A stretch of 64,000 nucleotides of DNA from an uncultured Corynebacterium sp. (GTDB lineage Bacteria; Actinomycetota; Actinomycetes; Mycobacteriales; Mycobacteriaceae). A program made the position numbers and the translations under genes. This document shows positions 1 to 10,751 of the stretch, piece by piece. The notes under the pieces are model-generated. The model ran no database searches. It was not told the origin of the DNA and saw only the letters and a program-made list of their open reading frames with translations. Location of the stretch: contig NZ_CAMIAN010000002.1 in assembly GCF_946221155.1 (NCBI RefSeq), positions 33,565 through 97,564 of the forward strand. The letters are read 5' to 3'. The stretch's first letter is position 1. Each line of letters starts with the position of its first letter.

Positions 1-2158
1 CCACCAGTTCTTCGTGGGTGAAAGTCGGGCCATAGAGGGAGTCCAGGGCGTTCCACAGGGTGTCCAGGTCCCAATCCTCGACATAGCCCTCGGCGGTCGC
101 GCCATCGACGTATGCCTCGATCGTGTCCTTCAGCATGCTGCGGATCTGCTTTTCCACGTCCTCGCCTTCGAGGATCTGGCGGCGTTCGCCGTAGATCACC
201 TTGCGCTGCTCGTTCATGACCTCGTCATACTTGAGCACGTTCTTGCGCATTTCGAAGTTGGCAGACTCCACCTGGGACTGTGCGCCCTTGATGGCGTTGG
301 TGACCATCTTCGAGTCGATGGCCTCGTCATCAGGGATGTTCAGGCGAGTCATCATCGCCTCCATCGTCTGGCCAACGAAGCGCACCATCAGGTCATCACG
401 CATGGACAGGTAGAAGCGGGTCTCGCCCGGGTCACCCTGACGGGCGGAACGACCACGCAGCTGGTTGTCGATGCGGCGGGATTCGTGACGCTCCGTGCCC
501 AGCACGTACAGGCCACCGACCTCGCGAACCTTCTCTGCTTCTTCCTTGGACTCCTCGCGGACCTTCTCGATCTCGTCGTTCCAGGCCGCTTCGTATTCTT
601 CCGGAGTCTCCACCGGATCCAGGCCGCGCTCGCGCAGGTTGATGTCGGCGATGATGTCCGGGTTACCGCCCAGCACGATGTCCGTACCACGGCCAGCCAT
701 ATTGGTGGCCACGGTGACCGCACCCAGACGGCCTGCCTGGGCGACGATCTCCGCTTCCTTCTCGTGGTACTTGGCGTTCAGCACATTGTGCTTGATGCCG
801 CGGCGCTGCAGCAGCCTAGACAGGTACTCGGAGCGTTCCACGGAGGTCGTGCCCACCAGCACCGGCTGGCCGGTCTCCACACGCTCGGCAATGTCCTCGG
901 CCACGGCCTCGAACTTCGCCTCCTGCGTCTTGTAGATCAGGTCGACGTGATCCTTTCGCTGGTTCTCCTTGTTCGTCGGGATCGCGGCGACATCCAGTTT
1001 GTAGGTGGACTTCAGCTCGGCGGCCTCAGTCTCCGCCGTACCGGTCATGCCGGCCAGTTTGTCATATAGGCGGAAGTAGTTCTGCAGGGTAACGGTAGCC
1101 AGCGTCTGGTTCTCGTTTTTGATCTCGACGTGTTCCTTCGCCTCGATCGCCTGGTGGATGCCCTCGTTGTAGCGACGGCCGTCCAGGATGCGGCCGGTGA
1201 ACTCGTCGACGATGACGACCTCGCCATTGCGGACGATGTAGTCCTTGTCGCGGGTGAACAGCTCCTTGGCCTTGATGGAGTTGTTCAGGTAGCTCACCAG
1301 CTGAGAGTGCTCCGGGGCGTATAGGTTCTCGATGCCCAGCTGGTCCTCGACGAACTCCACGCCCTCTTCCTTGACGCCCACGGTCTTCTTCCGCTCGTCA
1401 ATTTCATAGTGGATGTCGCGAGTCAGCTTCGGGGCGATAGCCGCGAAGGCAGTGAACCACTTGCTGGATCCCTCGACCGGACCAGAGATGATCAGCGGAG
1501 TACGGGCCTCGTCGATGAGGATCGAGTCAACCTCATCCACGATGGCGTAGTTGTGGCCACGCTGCACCAGGTCGTTCAGAGAGTGCGCCATGTTGTCACG
1601 CAGGTAGTCGAAGCCGAACTCGTTGTTCGTGCCGTAAGTGATGTCGGCGTTGTAGGCCTCGCGGCGCTCGGCGGGGTTCTTGCCGCTCAGGATCACATCG
1701 GTGCTGAGCCCCAGGAAGCGGTGAACACGGCCCATCCACTCGGCGTCACGCTTAGCCAGGTAGTCATTGACGGTAACAACGTGCACGCCCTTGCCGGATA
1801 GCGCGTTGAGGTAGGCAGGCAGCACACAGGTCAGAGTCTTACCCTCACCGGTCTTCATCTCGGAAACGTAGCCGAAGTGGAGGCCAGCGCCACCCATGAT
1901 CTGCACTTTGTAGTGCTTCTGGCCCAGCACGCGCCAGGAGGCCTCACGCGCGGTGGCAAAAGCCTCGAGCAGGATGTCGTCCAGGCTCTCGCCATCTTCC
2001 TGAACTCGCTTCTTCAGCTCATCGGTCTTGGCCTGCAGTTCCTCGTCGGTGAGTTTGGTGTATTCCTCATCGAGGTCCATCACCTGGTCGGCGATTTTCG
2101 CAAGACGCTTAACCGCACGGCCTTCGCCCATACGGAGGATTTTCGAAAGTCCTAGCAC
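1..2158 (-). CDS. secA: Preprotein translocase ATPase SecA (3' end beyond window)
   Basis: SecA is the ATP-driven motor that pushes unfolded preproteins through the SecYEG channel at the cytoplasmic membrane. About 719 N-terminal residues are present; the C-terminus lies left of position 1. Visible motifs in order are Walker A MKTGEGKT, the DEAD-type box VDEVDSIL, the TGTAETE motif and the helicase motif AGRGTDI. The GTG at 2158 is chosen over the in-frame ATG at 2131 because it adds the usual LGLSKILR segment and follows AAAGGAC about 10 nt upstream. The sequence reads as the housekeeping SecA1 rather than accessory SecA2, as expected next to hpf. It is separated from hpf by a terminator, so it probably has its own promoter in 2159-2284. 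Confidence 0.97.
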   Translation of the reverse strand, partial: MLGLSKILRMGEGRAVKRLAKIADQVMDLDEEYTKLTDEELQAKTDELKKRVQEDGESLDDILLEAFATAREASWRVLGQKHYKVQIMGGAGLHFGYVSEMKTGEGKTLTCVLPAYLNALSGKGVHVVTVNDYLAKRDAEWMGRVHRFLGLSTDVILSGKNPAERREAYNADITYGTNNEFGFDYLRDNMAHSLNDLVQRGHNYAIVDEVDSILIDEARTPLIISGPVEGSSKWFTAFAAIAPKLTRDIHYEIDERKKTVGVKEEGVEFVEDQLGIENLYAPEHSQLVSYLNNSIKAKELFTRDKDYIVRNGEVVIVDEFTGRILDGRRYNEGIHQAIEAKEHVEIKNENQTLATVTLQNYFRLYDKLAGMTGTAETEAAELKSTYKLDVAAIPTNKENQRKDHVDLIYKTQEAKFEAVAEDIAERVETGQPVLVGTTSVERSEYLSRLLQRRGIKHNVLNAKYHEKEAEIVAQAGRLGAVTVATNMAGRGTDIVLGGNPDIIADINLRERGLDPVETPEEYEAAWNDEIEKVREESKEEAEKVREVGGLYVLGTERHESRRIDNQLRGRSARQGDPGETRFYLSMRDDLMVRFVGQTMEAMMTRLNIPDDEAIDSKMVTNAIKGAQSQVESANFEMRKNVLKYDEVMNEQRKVIYGERRQILEGEDVEKQIRSMLKDTIEAYVDGATAEGYVEDWDLDTLWNALDSLYGPTFTHEELV

Positions 2159-2284
2159 GCTGATGCTGTCCTTTGCTCGATTTCTACAACTGGTTAGCTA
2201 ATTTGTTGGCTCCGGACAATCCTACCCCCACCCCCAAGGTCACGGGCAACTACACCCGGCAAGTCCGGGCATAATCCAGACATC

Positions 2285-2324
2285 AAAAAGCCGGCCCCCA
2301 CGAGTTAGTCGTGGAGACCGGCCT
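2285..2324 (-). terminator. Intrinsic terminator downstream of hpf
   Basis: Read on the minus strand, a GC-rich stem (GGCCGG...CCACGA paired with TCGTGG...CCGGC, loop CTAAC) is followed directly by TTTTT (2285-2289). It lies about 40 nt past the hpf stop and before secA, so it should end the hpf transcript. Confidence 0.85.
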
Positions 2325-2365
2325 TCGAAATGAGAGGCGAAACAGAGAGGAAGCAGAGAAAGGTG

Positions 2366-3070
2366 TTACTTCTCTGCGTCCTTTTCCGCTGCCTTCTCCT
2401 CCAAGGTGATCAGACCGTAGTCGAAAGCGTGGCGGCGGTACACCACGGACGGCTGGCCGTTCTCCTCGTTGATGAACAGGAAGAAATCGTGACCCACTAG
2501 CTCCATCTCGCTCAGCGCCTGGTCAACGCTGATCGGAGCGGCCTTGTGCACCTTCTTGCGTACGATCTGGCCGGGCTTGAACTGATCCTCGTAGGGGTCG
2601 ACGTCGTACTGGCCGACTTCCTCCGGCTTGGTCTCCGCCTTCGGCTGTGCCTCTTCCACCAGGCTGGCAGCTGCCTCACCCATGGACATCGGAGTGCGGT
2701 GGCCGGAACGGGCAATCTTACGACGTGCCTTCACCTTGCGCAGGGAGCGCTCCATGCGGCCAACGGCGACCTCGAGGGCAGCGTAGAAGGAGTCTTCCTT
2801 AGCCTCTGCGCGAGCGATGTGGCCCTTACCGGTTGCGGTGATCTGCAGGCGATCCTGCTGGTCGCCACGGCGCGGGTTGGGCTCGTGCTGCAGCTCCACG
2901 TGGAAGAACGTGAGAGTCGGGTCCAGGCGCTCAATCTTCGCCAGCTTGCCCTTGACACGATCGGCGAAGTGCTCAGGCACCTCAACGTTGCGCCCAGTGA
3001 TCTCTACGCCTGCCTCGGGTGCAGCAAGTTCCTCGTTGCCAAAGTCGGACGAGTTTTTGCCGGTCGACAT
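2366..3070 (-). CDS. hpf: Long-form ribosome hibernation promoting factor
   Basis: The protein binds the 30S subunit in stationary phase and, in its long form, drives 100S ribosome dimerisation. Residues about 22-120 form the S30AE/sigma-54 modulation domain (EITGRNVEVPEHF ... GHIARAEAKEDSFYAA). After a charged linker, residues about 165-225 form the C-terminal dimerisation domain (SEMELVGHDFFLFINEENG, SVVYRRHAFDYGLI). The length of 234 residues fits the long family. The ATG follows TTTGGAGG with 6 nt spacing. It has a 130-bp upstream gap (3071-3200) that should hold its promoter, and its own terminator, so it is probably monocistronic. Confidence 0.95.
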   Translation of the reverse strand: MSTGKNSSDFGNEELAAPEAGVEITGRNVEVPEHFADRVKGKLAKIERLDPTLTFFHVELQHEPNPRRGDQQDRLQITATGKGHIARAEAKEDSFYAALEVAVGRMERSLRKVKARRKIARSGHRTPMSMGEAAASLVEEAQPKAETKPEEVGQYDVDPYEDQFKPGQIVRKKVHKAAPISVDQALSEMELVGHDFFLFINEENGQPSVVYRRHAFDYGLITLEEKAAEKDAEK

Positions 3071-3200
3071 TGCTCAACCTCCAAAGTCATTCACCGCCAG
3101 AATCGGGCCGGATTACCCACCTTCCAACGGCGATCGTTCCAACTCCCAGTCTACCTATTGCCGTGGCTTCACTCGTGCATATACCCCTTATTTGTGTGAC

Positions 3201-3884
3201 CTATGCGCCCGCCAATACCAGCGCCAATCGAGGATGCACGCCGCGCGCCGAAAGAGCCAGCGCAAACTGCGCTGTTGTAGCACCTGTGGTGCATACGTCA
3301 TCCACGATCACCACCTCCCCCACCCCACGCAATCGCCCGACCGCAGGCGGGTCAAACAGGATGCTGTTGGCCACATTTTCGCGCCGCTGGTGGCGGTCGA
3401 GTCCCACCGAATCCACGCTCGCCTCGCTGAGCCACGCCACCGGGTGAACCTCCACCCCGGGATACAGCGTCGCGGCCACGCTGCAGAAGCGGGTGACGAT
3501 GTCCCCGCCGCGCTTCCGCGCCGCCGACCTGCGGGTGGGGGCGGGTACCAGCACCACCCTCCCCAAACGCGGATCCGGCACCAACCCCAGCCCGCTGACG
3601 TGCAATATCCCGGCAGCCAACACTCGTCCGGCAACGTCGATGGCCGCCGGGCGCAACCGCTCCTTGGCACTGAGTATCAGCATCCGCCGGGCCCCGCCGT
3701 ACACTCCGGCGGCAAACACCGGCACCACGGCCACCCGCGGCTGCCAACGCTGCCAGCTCTGCATCAGCTGCAGCCCACAAGCCTCGCACAGTTGCCCGCT
3801 GCTCACCGAGCCGCAGCACACACAGTCGGCTCGCCATACCAACCCGGCAAGCGCCCCGAGATCCCCCTTAATCCCCATGGACAC
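3201..3884 (-). CDS. ComF family phosphoribosyltransferase-like protein
   Basis: This 227-residue protein belongs to the ComF/GntX family. Near the N-terminus there is a zinc-finger-like set of cysteines (CVCCG ... LCEACG, residues about 22-40). The C-terminal half carries the PRPP-binding signature VVIVDDVCTTGATT. ComF proteins in competent bacteria help DNA uptake, but most actinobacterial members have no proven role. It is the last gene of the ahcY-tmk-mtrA-mtrB-lpqB run, 5 bp after the lpqB stop, so it is probably co-transcribed. A GTG start is used here; an in-frame ATG two codons later (3878) is equally possible. Confidence 0.85.
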   Translation of the reverse strand: MSMGIKGDLGALAGLVWRADCVCCGSVSSGQLCEACGLQLMQSWQRWQPRVAVVPVFAAGVYGGARRMLILSAKERLRPAAIDVAGRVLAAGILHVSGLGLVPDPRLGRVVLVPAPTRRSAARKRGGDIVTRFCSVAATLYPGVEVHPVAWLSEASVDSVGLDRHQRRENVANSILFDPPAVGRLRGVGEVVIVDDVCTTGATTAQFALALSARGVHPRLALVLAGA

Positions 3885-3889
3885 TCAGC

Positions 3890-5635
3890 CTAGTCGGCCA
3901 GCACTGGGGTTGCCCGCTTTCCTTGCATGGTCGGCACTTCGCGCCAGAACCGCGACTCCTCGGATGTGACGTCGAACTGCATCAGCGCATTGGCGTCAGT
4001 GACGTAAATCTTGCTGCCGTCGGTGGCCACCGACACCACCGGGGCGGACAGGTTACGCCCTGTGATCTGCTGTGAATAGGATCCATCGACCTCGATGTCC
4101 CACACCGGAGCGTCGTTGGCGCGCGTGCCCACCAGCACGGATCCGTCATCGGACCAGTCGGCGCTGACCGCCGTGTCTCCTACTGCGTGGCCGATCTCCA
4201 CCGGCGTTCCCAGCCGCTTCGTACCATCGTCGGTTGTCTCCAACGTCACCACGTAGACCCGCCCGTTGACGATCATCACGGCGCGGGCGCCATCGTGCGA
4301 TACGCGGAAGACGCTGATCCGCTTCTCGTCTCCGTCGACCATTCCCATCGTGGAGGTGTCCACCTTCCTCTCCCCCACGCTGCCGGTCTCCGGGTTGCGA
4401 ACGATCTCTGTGATCCGCTCACCGTCGGCCACCACGTAGGCAGAGGTGGCATCCAGCCCCCACGTCGGGCGAGTCAGGGAATCCGCCTGCACGGAGCTCA
4501 CCGGCTGGTCGCCCTTCGCCCCGATCATCAGCTGGCGCTTGGCGTCGCCCCGCCCGGTCACGGCCGCGTAAACCTCGTCCCGTGAGCTAAGCGCCACGGA
4601 TTCGACGTAGTTCTGCGCAAGCCATCCTTCCATCTTCTGCGCCCGGCTCCCGTCCTGCTGGTAGATGTCTCCGCCGGACACAGCCCGCAGCGGGGCCTGC
4701 ACCTGCACGTTCGGGTCGTACTGCGAAAGATCCTGCACCAGCCACTTGCCATGCATGTCGTCGGTGATGGGCGTACCGTCCGCCATGAGCTCGTAGGGAC
4801 CCCGGACCTCCGACCCCGCCAAGGTCCACACCACCTGTGCCGCCAGCAGCCGGCGCGCATCAGCAGACAGCTCTTGCAGTCCGGTGAAGTGCACTGCGGG
4901 GTCTCCCTCACCGTCGTTGGAAACTTGGGCGGTGGCGTCCTCAGGAAGAAGGTTTCGCACCGCCTTCTTCAAACGGTCCTGCGGACCCGCAACCAGCAAC
5001 GAGACCAAAGAGGCTGCGGTCGACTGCTGGCCGGTGTAGATCCACCGGCGATCCGGAACTAGCGCCCGGCCGTTGAGATCCGGGAAATAGATGTTGCGCG
5101 CGCGATAGGTGCCCACGAAGTCCTGCCGGTCCAGTACCACGACGTTCGGCAAGTTGCTGATGCGCCACTGGCCGTCGACATTCTGCATCTCGTAGCTGGT
5201 TTCGAACGCGGTGTACTGCGGGTCAAACACACCTCCTACACCCAACGTGCCGACGATGTTTCCGCGCACACGGTAGGTGATCTTAGAATCGTCGCCCGGG
5301 CCTTCGGAGGCGATGTCGATCCGGTCCAGCACCATCGTCGGTGCATCGGACTGCCACCGCCCCTGCATGCCGCCGGTGAGGAACTTCTTCGCCGCCTGGT
5401 GATCGCGCAGCGGGTGGGCACTGGCGGTAAAGAAATCGCGCAGCAGCAGGTCGGAAGGCTGCCCGTCGGTTGGCGTCGGCGCTTCTTGGCCGCTGGGCGC
5501 TGGCGCATAGCTGGAGATCGCCTCGGGGTTCGTGTCATCCGGCAGGGTCGAGCAAGCCGCCAGCAGACCCAGCCCGGCCACCGCAGCCAGTATCTTCGTG
5601 ACCTTTGTGGTCTTGTTACTCATCATCGCCCCCAT
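3890..5635 (-). CDS. lpqB: Lipoprotein LpqB, MtrAB accessory protein
   Basis: LpqB is an exported lipoprotein that interacts with the extracellular sensor part of MtrB in actinobacteria. The N-terminus has a lipoprotein signal with lipobox LLAAC (Cys about 28), then GerMN-like and beta-propeller-like regions typical of this roughly 580-residue family. The gene overlaps the 3' end of mtrB by 20 bp, which supports translational coupling. Several ATGs cluster at the start (5635, 5626, 5623); the later ones are better placed behind a GGGGG run, so the true start may be 9-12 bp shorter. The product and mtrA/mtrB context are secure; the exact start is not. Confidence 0.93.
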   Translation of the reverse strand: MGAMMSNKTTKVTKILAAVAGLGLLAACSTLPDDTNPEAISSYAPAPSGQEAPTPTDGQPSDLLLRDFFTASAHPLRDHQAAKKFLTGGMQGRWQSDAPTMVLDRIDIASEGPGDDSKITYRVRGNIVGTLGVGGVFDPQYTAFETSYEMQNVDGQWRISNLPNVVVLDRQDFVGTYRARNIYFPDLNGRALVPDRRWIYTGQQSTAASLVSLLVAGPQDRLKKAVRNLLPEDATAQVSNDGEGDPAVHFTGLQELSADARRLLAAQVVWTLAGSEVRGPYELMADGTPITDDMHGKWLVQDLSQYDPNVQVQAPLRAVSGGDIYQQDGSRAQKMEGWLAQNYVESVALSSRDEVYAAVTGRGDAKRQLMIGAKGDQPVSSVQADSLTRPTWGLDATSAYVVADGERITEIVRNPETGSVGERKVDTSTMGMVDGDEKRISVFRVSHDGARAVMIVNGRVYVVTLETTDDGTKRLGTPVEIGHAVGDTAVSADWSDDGSVLVGTRANDAPVWDIEVDGSYSQQITGRNLSAPVVSVATDGSKIYVTDANALMQFDVTSEESRFWREVPTMQGKRATPVLAD

Positions 5636-7373
5636 CTTGTTCTTGGGTAGTGACGCCCTCAGCCTCCACCGTCAAAGGCAGCGGCGAAGTCTTTACGATG
5701 TGTCCCTGTTCCAGGGGGAGGGTCAGCCGGAAGCACGCACCCACGCCGGGCGCGCCGATGGCCTCGAGACGGCCGCCGTGCAGGTTGGCATCCTCCTTGG
5801 CGATGGCCAGACCCAAGCCGGTGCCACCCGTGCGGCGCTCACGCGACGGGTCGGAGCGCCAGAAGCGATTGAAGACCATCTCTTCCTCGCCGGGCTTCAA
5901 GCCCACGCCGTGGTCGATCACGGCGACGGCCAGGGCATCCTCACCGACGGCCATCTTCACCTCAATTGGCTTACCTTCGGAGTGGTCGACAGCATTGGCC
6001 AAAAGGTTACGCAGAATGCGTTCCACGCGGCGCGAATCCACGGCGACAACCACTGGATCCGCCGGCAAATCCACGTTGAATTCGGTGCCGACTTCCTCGG
6101 CGATGGCACGCACCTGCTGGAGGGCGGAACGCACCACACCGCGCACGTCCACCTTCTCGGCGGACAGGTTCGCCACACCCGCGTCGTGCCGGGAGATTTC
6201 CAGCAGGTCGCCCAAGAGCGTCTCGAAGCGGTCGAGTTCCTTCGTCATCAGGTGGGCTGCGCGGGCGGTGAGGGGATCGAGTTCGTCGGCGTTGTCCTCG
6301 ATCATGTCCGCTGCCATGCGCACCGTCGTCAGCGGGGTGCGCAGCTCGTGGGAAACGTCCGATGTGAACTGGCGTTGCAGCGAGCCGAATTCTTCCAGGT
6401 TGCGGATTTGCGTGGAGAGTTTCTCCGCCATGTCGTTGAAGCTATAGGCGAGTCTTGCGACTTCGTCCTGGCCATCCACAACCATTCGCTCGTGCAGGTG
6501 GCCCGCCGCCAGTTTCTCGGCAATCTTCGAAGCCGCCCGGACTGGGCCGATGAGCTGTTGGGAAAATACCCAGCCGATCACCAGAAGGAGGATGATCAGG
6601 ACGATTCCGCCGGCCATCAGCAGGCCTCGCATGAGGTTGAGTGTGGCCTCTTCAGAGGTCAGCGGCACCAGTAGGTAGAGCTCGAGCCCCGGGATATCGG
6701 AGTACACGGGGCTGCCGATGATGAGTGCCTTGTAGCTGCCGTTTTCCCCGTCTACCTGGGCATACTGATAGGCCACCTGACCCTGGTGCACGAACTCGCG
6801 CAGGTTTTCGGGAATGTCGATATTGTCGGGGATCCGCGTTTCCGCGTCACTTGCGTTGGAGGCGATAAGCACCGAGTCATACACCGGGACGCTTGTTTGC
6901 TCCATCCCTGTCGAGCGGTTCGTCAGCACCGCCCTGGCGGAGGTCAACCGCACGGATACCGGATTGGAGGAGTCGGTGGCGCTGATCTGCTCCTCCACCG
7001 CCGTGCGCGCTCTATCCATGCTGTCAACGGCCTCGGAGAATTTGGTGGCCAGCAGCTGCTGGCTTAGGAAGCCGACCAGCAAGAAGCCAATCAGCAGGAA
7101 CGCGAAGGTACTGGAAGCCAGCACGCTGCCAATCACTCGCAGCTGGATGGACTGGTGCCAGCGCAGCCTTATCGAGTTGATCAGCCGTCGCCAGGTATCG
7201 CGCGGTCGGCGGAAGAAGTCGCGCAGGACGGACCAGAACGTCGCGCCCGCGGCGAGCGTTTTCCCCTGCATTTTCTGCGGAAAACTGGGAGTTTTTGGTT
7301 GCGCTTGGCGAGGCGACTTGCGTTTCCTGAGCCGGGTCTTCCGTGCTTGTTCCTTAGCTTGCTCCTGCTCCAC
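5616..7373 (-). CDS. mtrB: Two-component sensor histidine kinase MtrB
   Basis: MtrB is the membrane sensor kinase that phosphorylates MtrA. It controls cell-wall hydrolases, cell division and, in C. glutamicum, osmoprotection genes. A basic cytoplasmic N-terminus of about 75 residues precedes transmembrane helix 1 (about 80-105), an extracellular sensor region, helix 2 (about 247-270), a HAMP linker, the dimerisation/phosphoacceptor box DVSHELRTPLTTV and an ATPase domain with N-box LLANAVDHS and G-box GGTGLGLAI. The GTG start is 6 bp after the mtrA stop. Its stop lies inside the start of lpqB, so mtrA, mtrB and lpqB are made as one unit. Confidence 0.97.
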   Translation of the reverse strand: MEQEQAKEQARKTRLRKRKSPRQAQPKTPSFPQKMQGKTLAAGATFWSVLRDFFRRPRDTWRRLINSIRLRWHQSIQLRVIGSVLASSTFAFLLIGFLLVGFLSQQLLATKFSEAVDSMDRARTAVEEQISATDSSNPVSVRLTSARAVLTNRSTGMEQTSVPVYDSVLIASNASDAETRIPDNIDIPENLREFVHQGQVAYQYAQVDGENGSYKALIIGSPVYSDIPGLELYLLVPLTSEEATLNLMRGLLMAGGIVLIILLLVIGWVFSQQLIGPVRAASKIAEKLAAGHLHERMVVDGQDEVARLAYSFNDMAEKLSTQIRNLEEFGSLQRQFTSDVSHELRTPLTTVRMAADMIEDNADELDPLTARAAHLMTKELDRFETLLGDLLEISRHDAGVANLSAEKVDVRGVVRSALQQVRAIAEEVGTEFNVDLPADPVVVAVDSRRVERILRNLLANAVDHSEGKPIEVKMAVGEDALAVAVIDHGVGLKPGEEEMVFNRFWRSDPSRERRTGGTGLGLAIAKEDANLHGGRLEAIGAPGVGACFRLTLPLEQGHIVKTSPLPLTVEAEGVTTQEQDGGDDE

Positions 7374-7379
7374 GAGAAC

Positions 7380-8066
7380 CTATTCGCCGGTCTTGTAGCC
7401 GATCCCGCGGACGGTCTGGATGATCTTCGGGTCGTCCGGGTCCTTCTCCACCTTCGAGCGCAGGCGCTGAATGTGGACGTTCACCAGACGGGTATCGCTC
7501 GACTTGCGGTAGCCCCACACCTGCTCCAGCAGCTCCTCGCGGGAGAACACCTGGCGCGGGCGGGAGGCCAGCGTAACCAGCAGGTCAAACTCGATAGGGG
7601 TCAGCGCGATCTCCTGGCCATCGCGGATCACCTGGTGGCCAGGCACGTCGATCTTCAGGTCCGCTACCTCGATCGACTCCGCGGGAGCTTCCTCCGGGGT
7701 GCGGCGCAGGCGGGCCCGCACACGCGCCACCAGTTCCTTTGGCTTGAATGGCTTGTGCACGTAGTCGTCGGCGCCGGATTCCAGGCCCAGCACCACGTCC
7801 ACGGTATCGGTGCGCGCGGTCAGCATGACGATCGGCACCGTGGAGGTTTCGCGAATCGCCTTGCACACATCAATGCCGTTCATGCCTGGCAGCATGACGT
7901 CCAGCAGGATGAGGTCCGGATTGTGCTCCTCCGCAGCCTTCACAGCCTCTACACCGTCGCCCACGACGACGGTACGGAAGCCCTCGCCCTGCAAAACGAT
8001 GGTGAGCATTTCCGCGATGGCCGGGTCGTCGTCGACCACCAGAATCTTCGTTTCCACGGTTGTCAT
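7380..8066 (-). CDS. mtrA: Response regulator MtrA
   Basis: MtrA is an OmpR/PhoB-type DNA-binding regulator, essential in mycobacteria. The receiver domain shows the acidic pocket VVDDDP, the phosphoacceptor Asp56 in LLDVMLPG, and the conserved Thr and Lys (MLTART, HKPFKP). The C-terminal winged helix includes LTPIEFDLL and the recognition region RLVNVHIQRLRSKVE. Its ATG overlaps the tmk stop as ATGA (8063-8066), so it is translationally coupled to tmk. A set of 9-bp-spaced GTCAC repeats upstream of whiB2 in this window is a candidate target. Confidence 0.98.
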   Translation of the reverse strand: MTTVETKILVVDDDPAIAEMLTIVLQGEGFRTVVVGDGVEAVKAAEEHNPDLILLDVMLPGMNGIDVCKAIRETSTVPIVMLTARTDTVDVVLGLESGADDYVHKPFKPKELVARVRARLRRTPEEAPAESIEVADLKIDVPGHQVIRDGQEIALTPIEFDLLVTLASRPRQVFSREELLEQVWGYRKSSDTRLVNVHIQRLRSKVEKDPDDPKIIQTVRGIGYKTGE

Positions 8067-8713
8067 CCTCTCATTTCTTCCAGCAGGTCCGCGACCTTAG
8101 CCGCGCGGGCCTCGTAATCATCGCCGGTGCTGTCGACTGTCACCCACGGACTCAGCCACTGCTGCTGCGCCAGGGCTCGGTAGGCGCGGACGGTGCGCTC
8201 CTGCAGGCTACTATCCCGCTCGTATGCATCTCGCGCCCGCGTCTGGTCCTGGGCTTCGCGCGACTCGGCACGCTGCCCTGCCACCTCCGCCTCGACGTCT
8301 ACCAAGATCTGCAGGTCGGGCGCTGGGATGCCGAGCTTTTCTTGCTCCAGCTGGGTGACCCACTCGCCGACCTCGGCCACGTCGCCGTCAACTCGCGCGG
8401 CGGAGTAGGCCACATTGGATGCCGTGTAGCGGTCAATCAGGATCACGTACCCGTCGGCGTCGAAGTCCGCAAGCTCCGCCCCGATCTCGGCGCGGTCGAG
8501 GGCGAACAGGGTGGCCATGCCGTGCACGGAATCGATCAGATCCCCCAGGTTTTCGTGCAGTGCCTCGCGGGCCAGCATCGCCGGGTGGGATTCCTCGTAG
8601 CGTGGAAACGCGATGCGCGCTACCGGCACCTCGCGCTCCACCAACTCCTTTTCCACGGCTGTGACCAGGGTGTTCTTCCCCGCGCCGTCGACTCCTTCAA
8701 AGCTAACGATCAT
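8063..8713 (-). CDS. tmk: Thymidylate kinase
   Basis: The enzyme phosphorylates dTMP to dTDP with ATP in the cytosol, for DNA precursor supply. The P-loop is FEGVDGAGKNTL at residues 4-15, with Asn where many actinobacterial enzymes have Arg. The DR(Y/F) nucleoside motif is seen as LIDRYTASNVAYSAA, and the lid region follows. At 216 residues it is normal for the family. It begins 2 bp after the ahcY stop and overlaps mtrA by 4 bp, so it sits firmly inside the operon. Confidence 0.94.
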   Translation of the reverse strand: MIVSFEGVDGAGKNTLVTAVEKELVEREVPVARIAFPRYEESHPAMLAREALHENLGDLIDSVHGMATLFALDRAEIGAELADFDADGYVILIDRYTASNVAYSAARVDGDVAEVGEWVTQLEQEKLGIPAPDLQILVDVEAEVAGQRAESREAQDQTRARDAYERDSSLQERTVRAYRALAQQQWLSPWVTVDSTGDDYEARAAKVADLLEEMRG

Positions 8714-8715
8714 TT

Positions 8716-10155
<1,440 letters not shown>

Positions 10156-10190
10156 GGGTGGGGTGACTCCTCAGTAAATTCACAGGGGTA

Positions 10191-10230
10191 TAGCTGTATA
10201 GCTACAGGCTAATTTTCTTTAGACAGTCTA
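10191..10230 (-). promoter_or_regulatory. Candidate ahcY promoter/operator with overlapping inverted repeats
   Basis: The gap before ahcY contains TAGCT-GTAT-AGCTA (10191-10204) overlapping CTGTA-TAGC-TACAG (10194-10207), and a perfect palindrome TAGACAGTCTA (10220-10230). The half-sites TAGAC/GTCTA are those reported for McbR in C. glutamicum, but there the spacing is 6 bp and here it is 1 bp. A functional operator is therefore only a hypothesis. Confidence 0.4.
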
Positions 10231-10611
10231 CTAGCTCAAGGCTTCGACGAAGGTCTCCAGTCCCTCGGCCTCAAGGTCTTCTTCGTCCTCGCGCCGTTCC
10301 ATTTCCCCGTCCAGCAGCTGCAGCGCAACTTCCTGCAGATTTGCGGGGCATTCGCCGATGTGCGCGCGAATGAAGGGGTGGTCGTCGGCCACGGTCGCCG
10401 TACTAAAGGGTGCCCCGCCCCAAATTGCCGCCACCGTGGCGGCACACAAGCCAACGAAGTAGTCCACCGAACCGGATTGTTCTTCGCGCAGTGCCAAGTT
10501 CACAGCGTCCACAAGCGCACCAACTACATCGGGTCCGTCCAGATCCGCCAGTTCGTCCAGGAAGTCCACGTTGTCTTCCTGCGAGAAGATGAATTCGTCC
10601 CAGTTGCTCAT
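10231..10611 (-). CDS. DUF4259 domain-containing protein
   Basis: A 126-residue acidic cytosolic protein matching the DUF4259 pattern: an N-terminal WDEFIFSQEDNVDFLDELAD segment, a central helix pair and an acidic C-terminus (MERREDEEDLEAEG). No biochemical role is known for this family. The ATG at 10611 is chosen over an upstream in-frame start at 10635 because AAAGGGC lies 6-7 nt before it. It is divergent from the gene at 10752 and its stop abuts the palindrome upstream of ahcY; it does not obviously belong to either neighbour's pathway. Confidence 0.75.
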   Translation of the reverse strand: MSNWDEFIFSQEDNVDFLDELADLDGPDVVGALVDAVNLALREEQSGSVDYFVGLCAATVAAIWGGAPFSTATVADDHPFIRAHIGECPANLQEVALQLLDGEMERREDEEDLEAEGLETFVEALS

Positions 10612-10671
10612 GGTTCTGCCCTTTCTTTCGTTCAATTACCGACTGTAGCGCGTTTACACGCCCAATAACTG

Positions 10672-10700
10672 TGGTCAAAGCCGCGTATCCCTGCTAGGCT
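10672..10700 (+). promoter_or_regulatory. Candidate promoter for the gene at 10752
   Basis: TGGTCA (10672-10677) and TAGGCT (10695-10700) are separated by 17 bp and lie about 50 bp before the ATG, which has its own AGGAGG site. This matches a SigA-type arrangement. Confidence 0.5.
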
Positions 10701-10751
10701 CTGTTGTGCCTTAACCAAATTGTGACCTTTGCCGAAGAGGAGGTGAGCCAG

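Noticed and set aside
14..1069. Long plus-strand open frames opposite secA and similar long antisense frames elsewhere (for example opposite ahcY, manB, prpC, purK)
   Set aside because: They mirror high-GC coding genes on the other strand, have no Shine-Dalgarno or recognisable domains and show repetitive Val/His/Gly-rich translations typical of antisense frames.
10156..10230. S-adenosylhomocysteine riboswitch before ahcY
   Set aside because: The gap is only 75 bp and shows short inverted repeats and a strong Shine-Dalgarno; I cannot form the known riboswitch fold from it.
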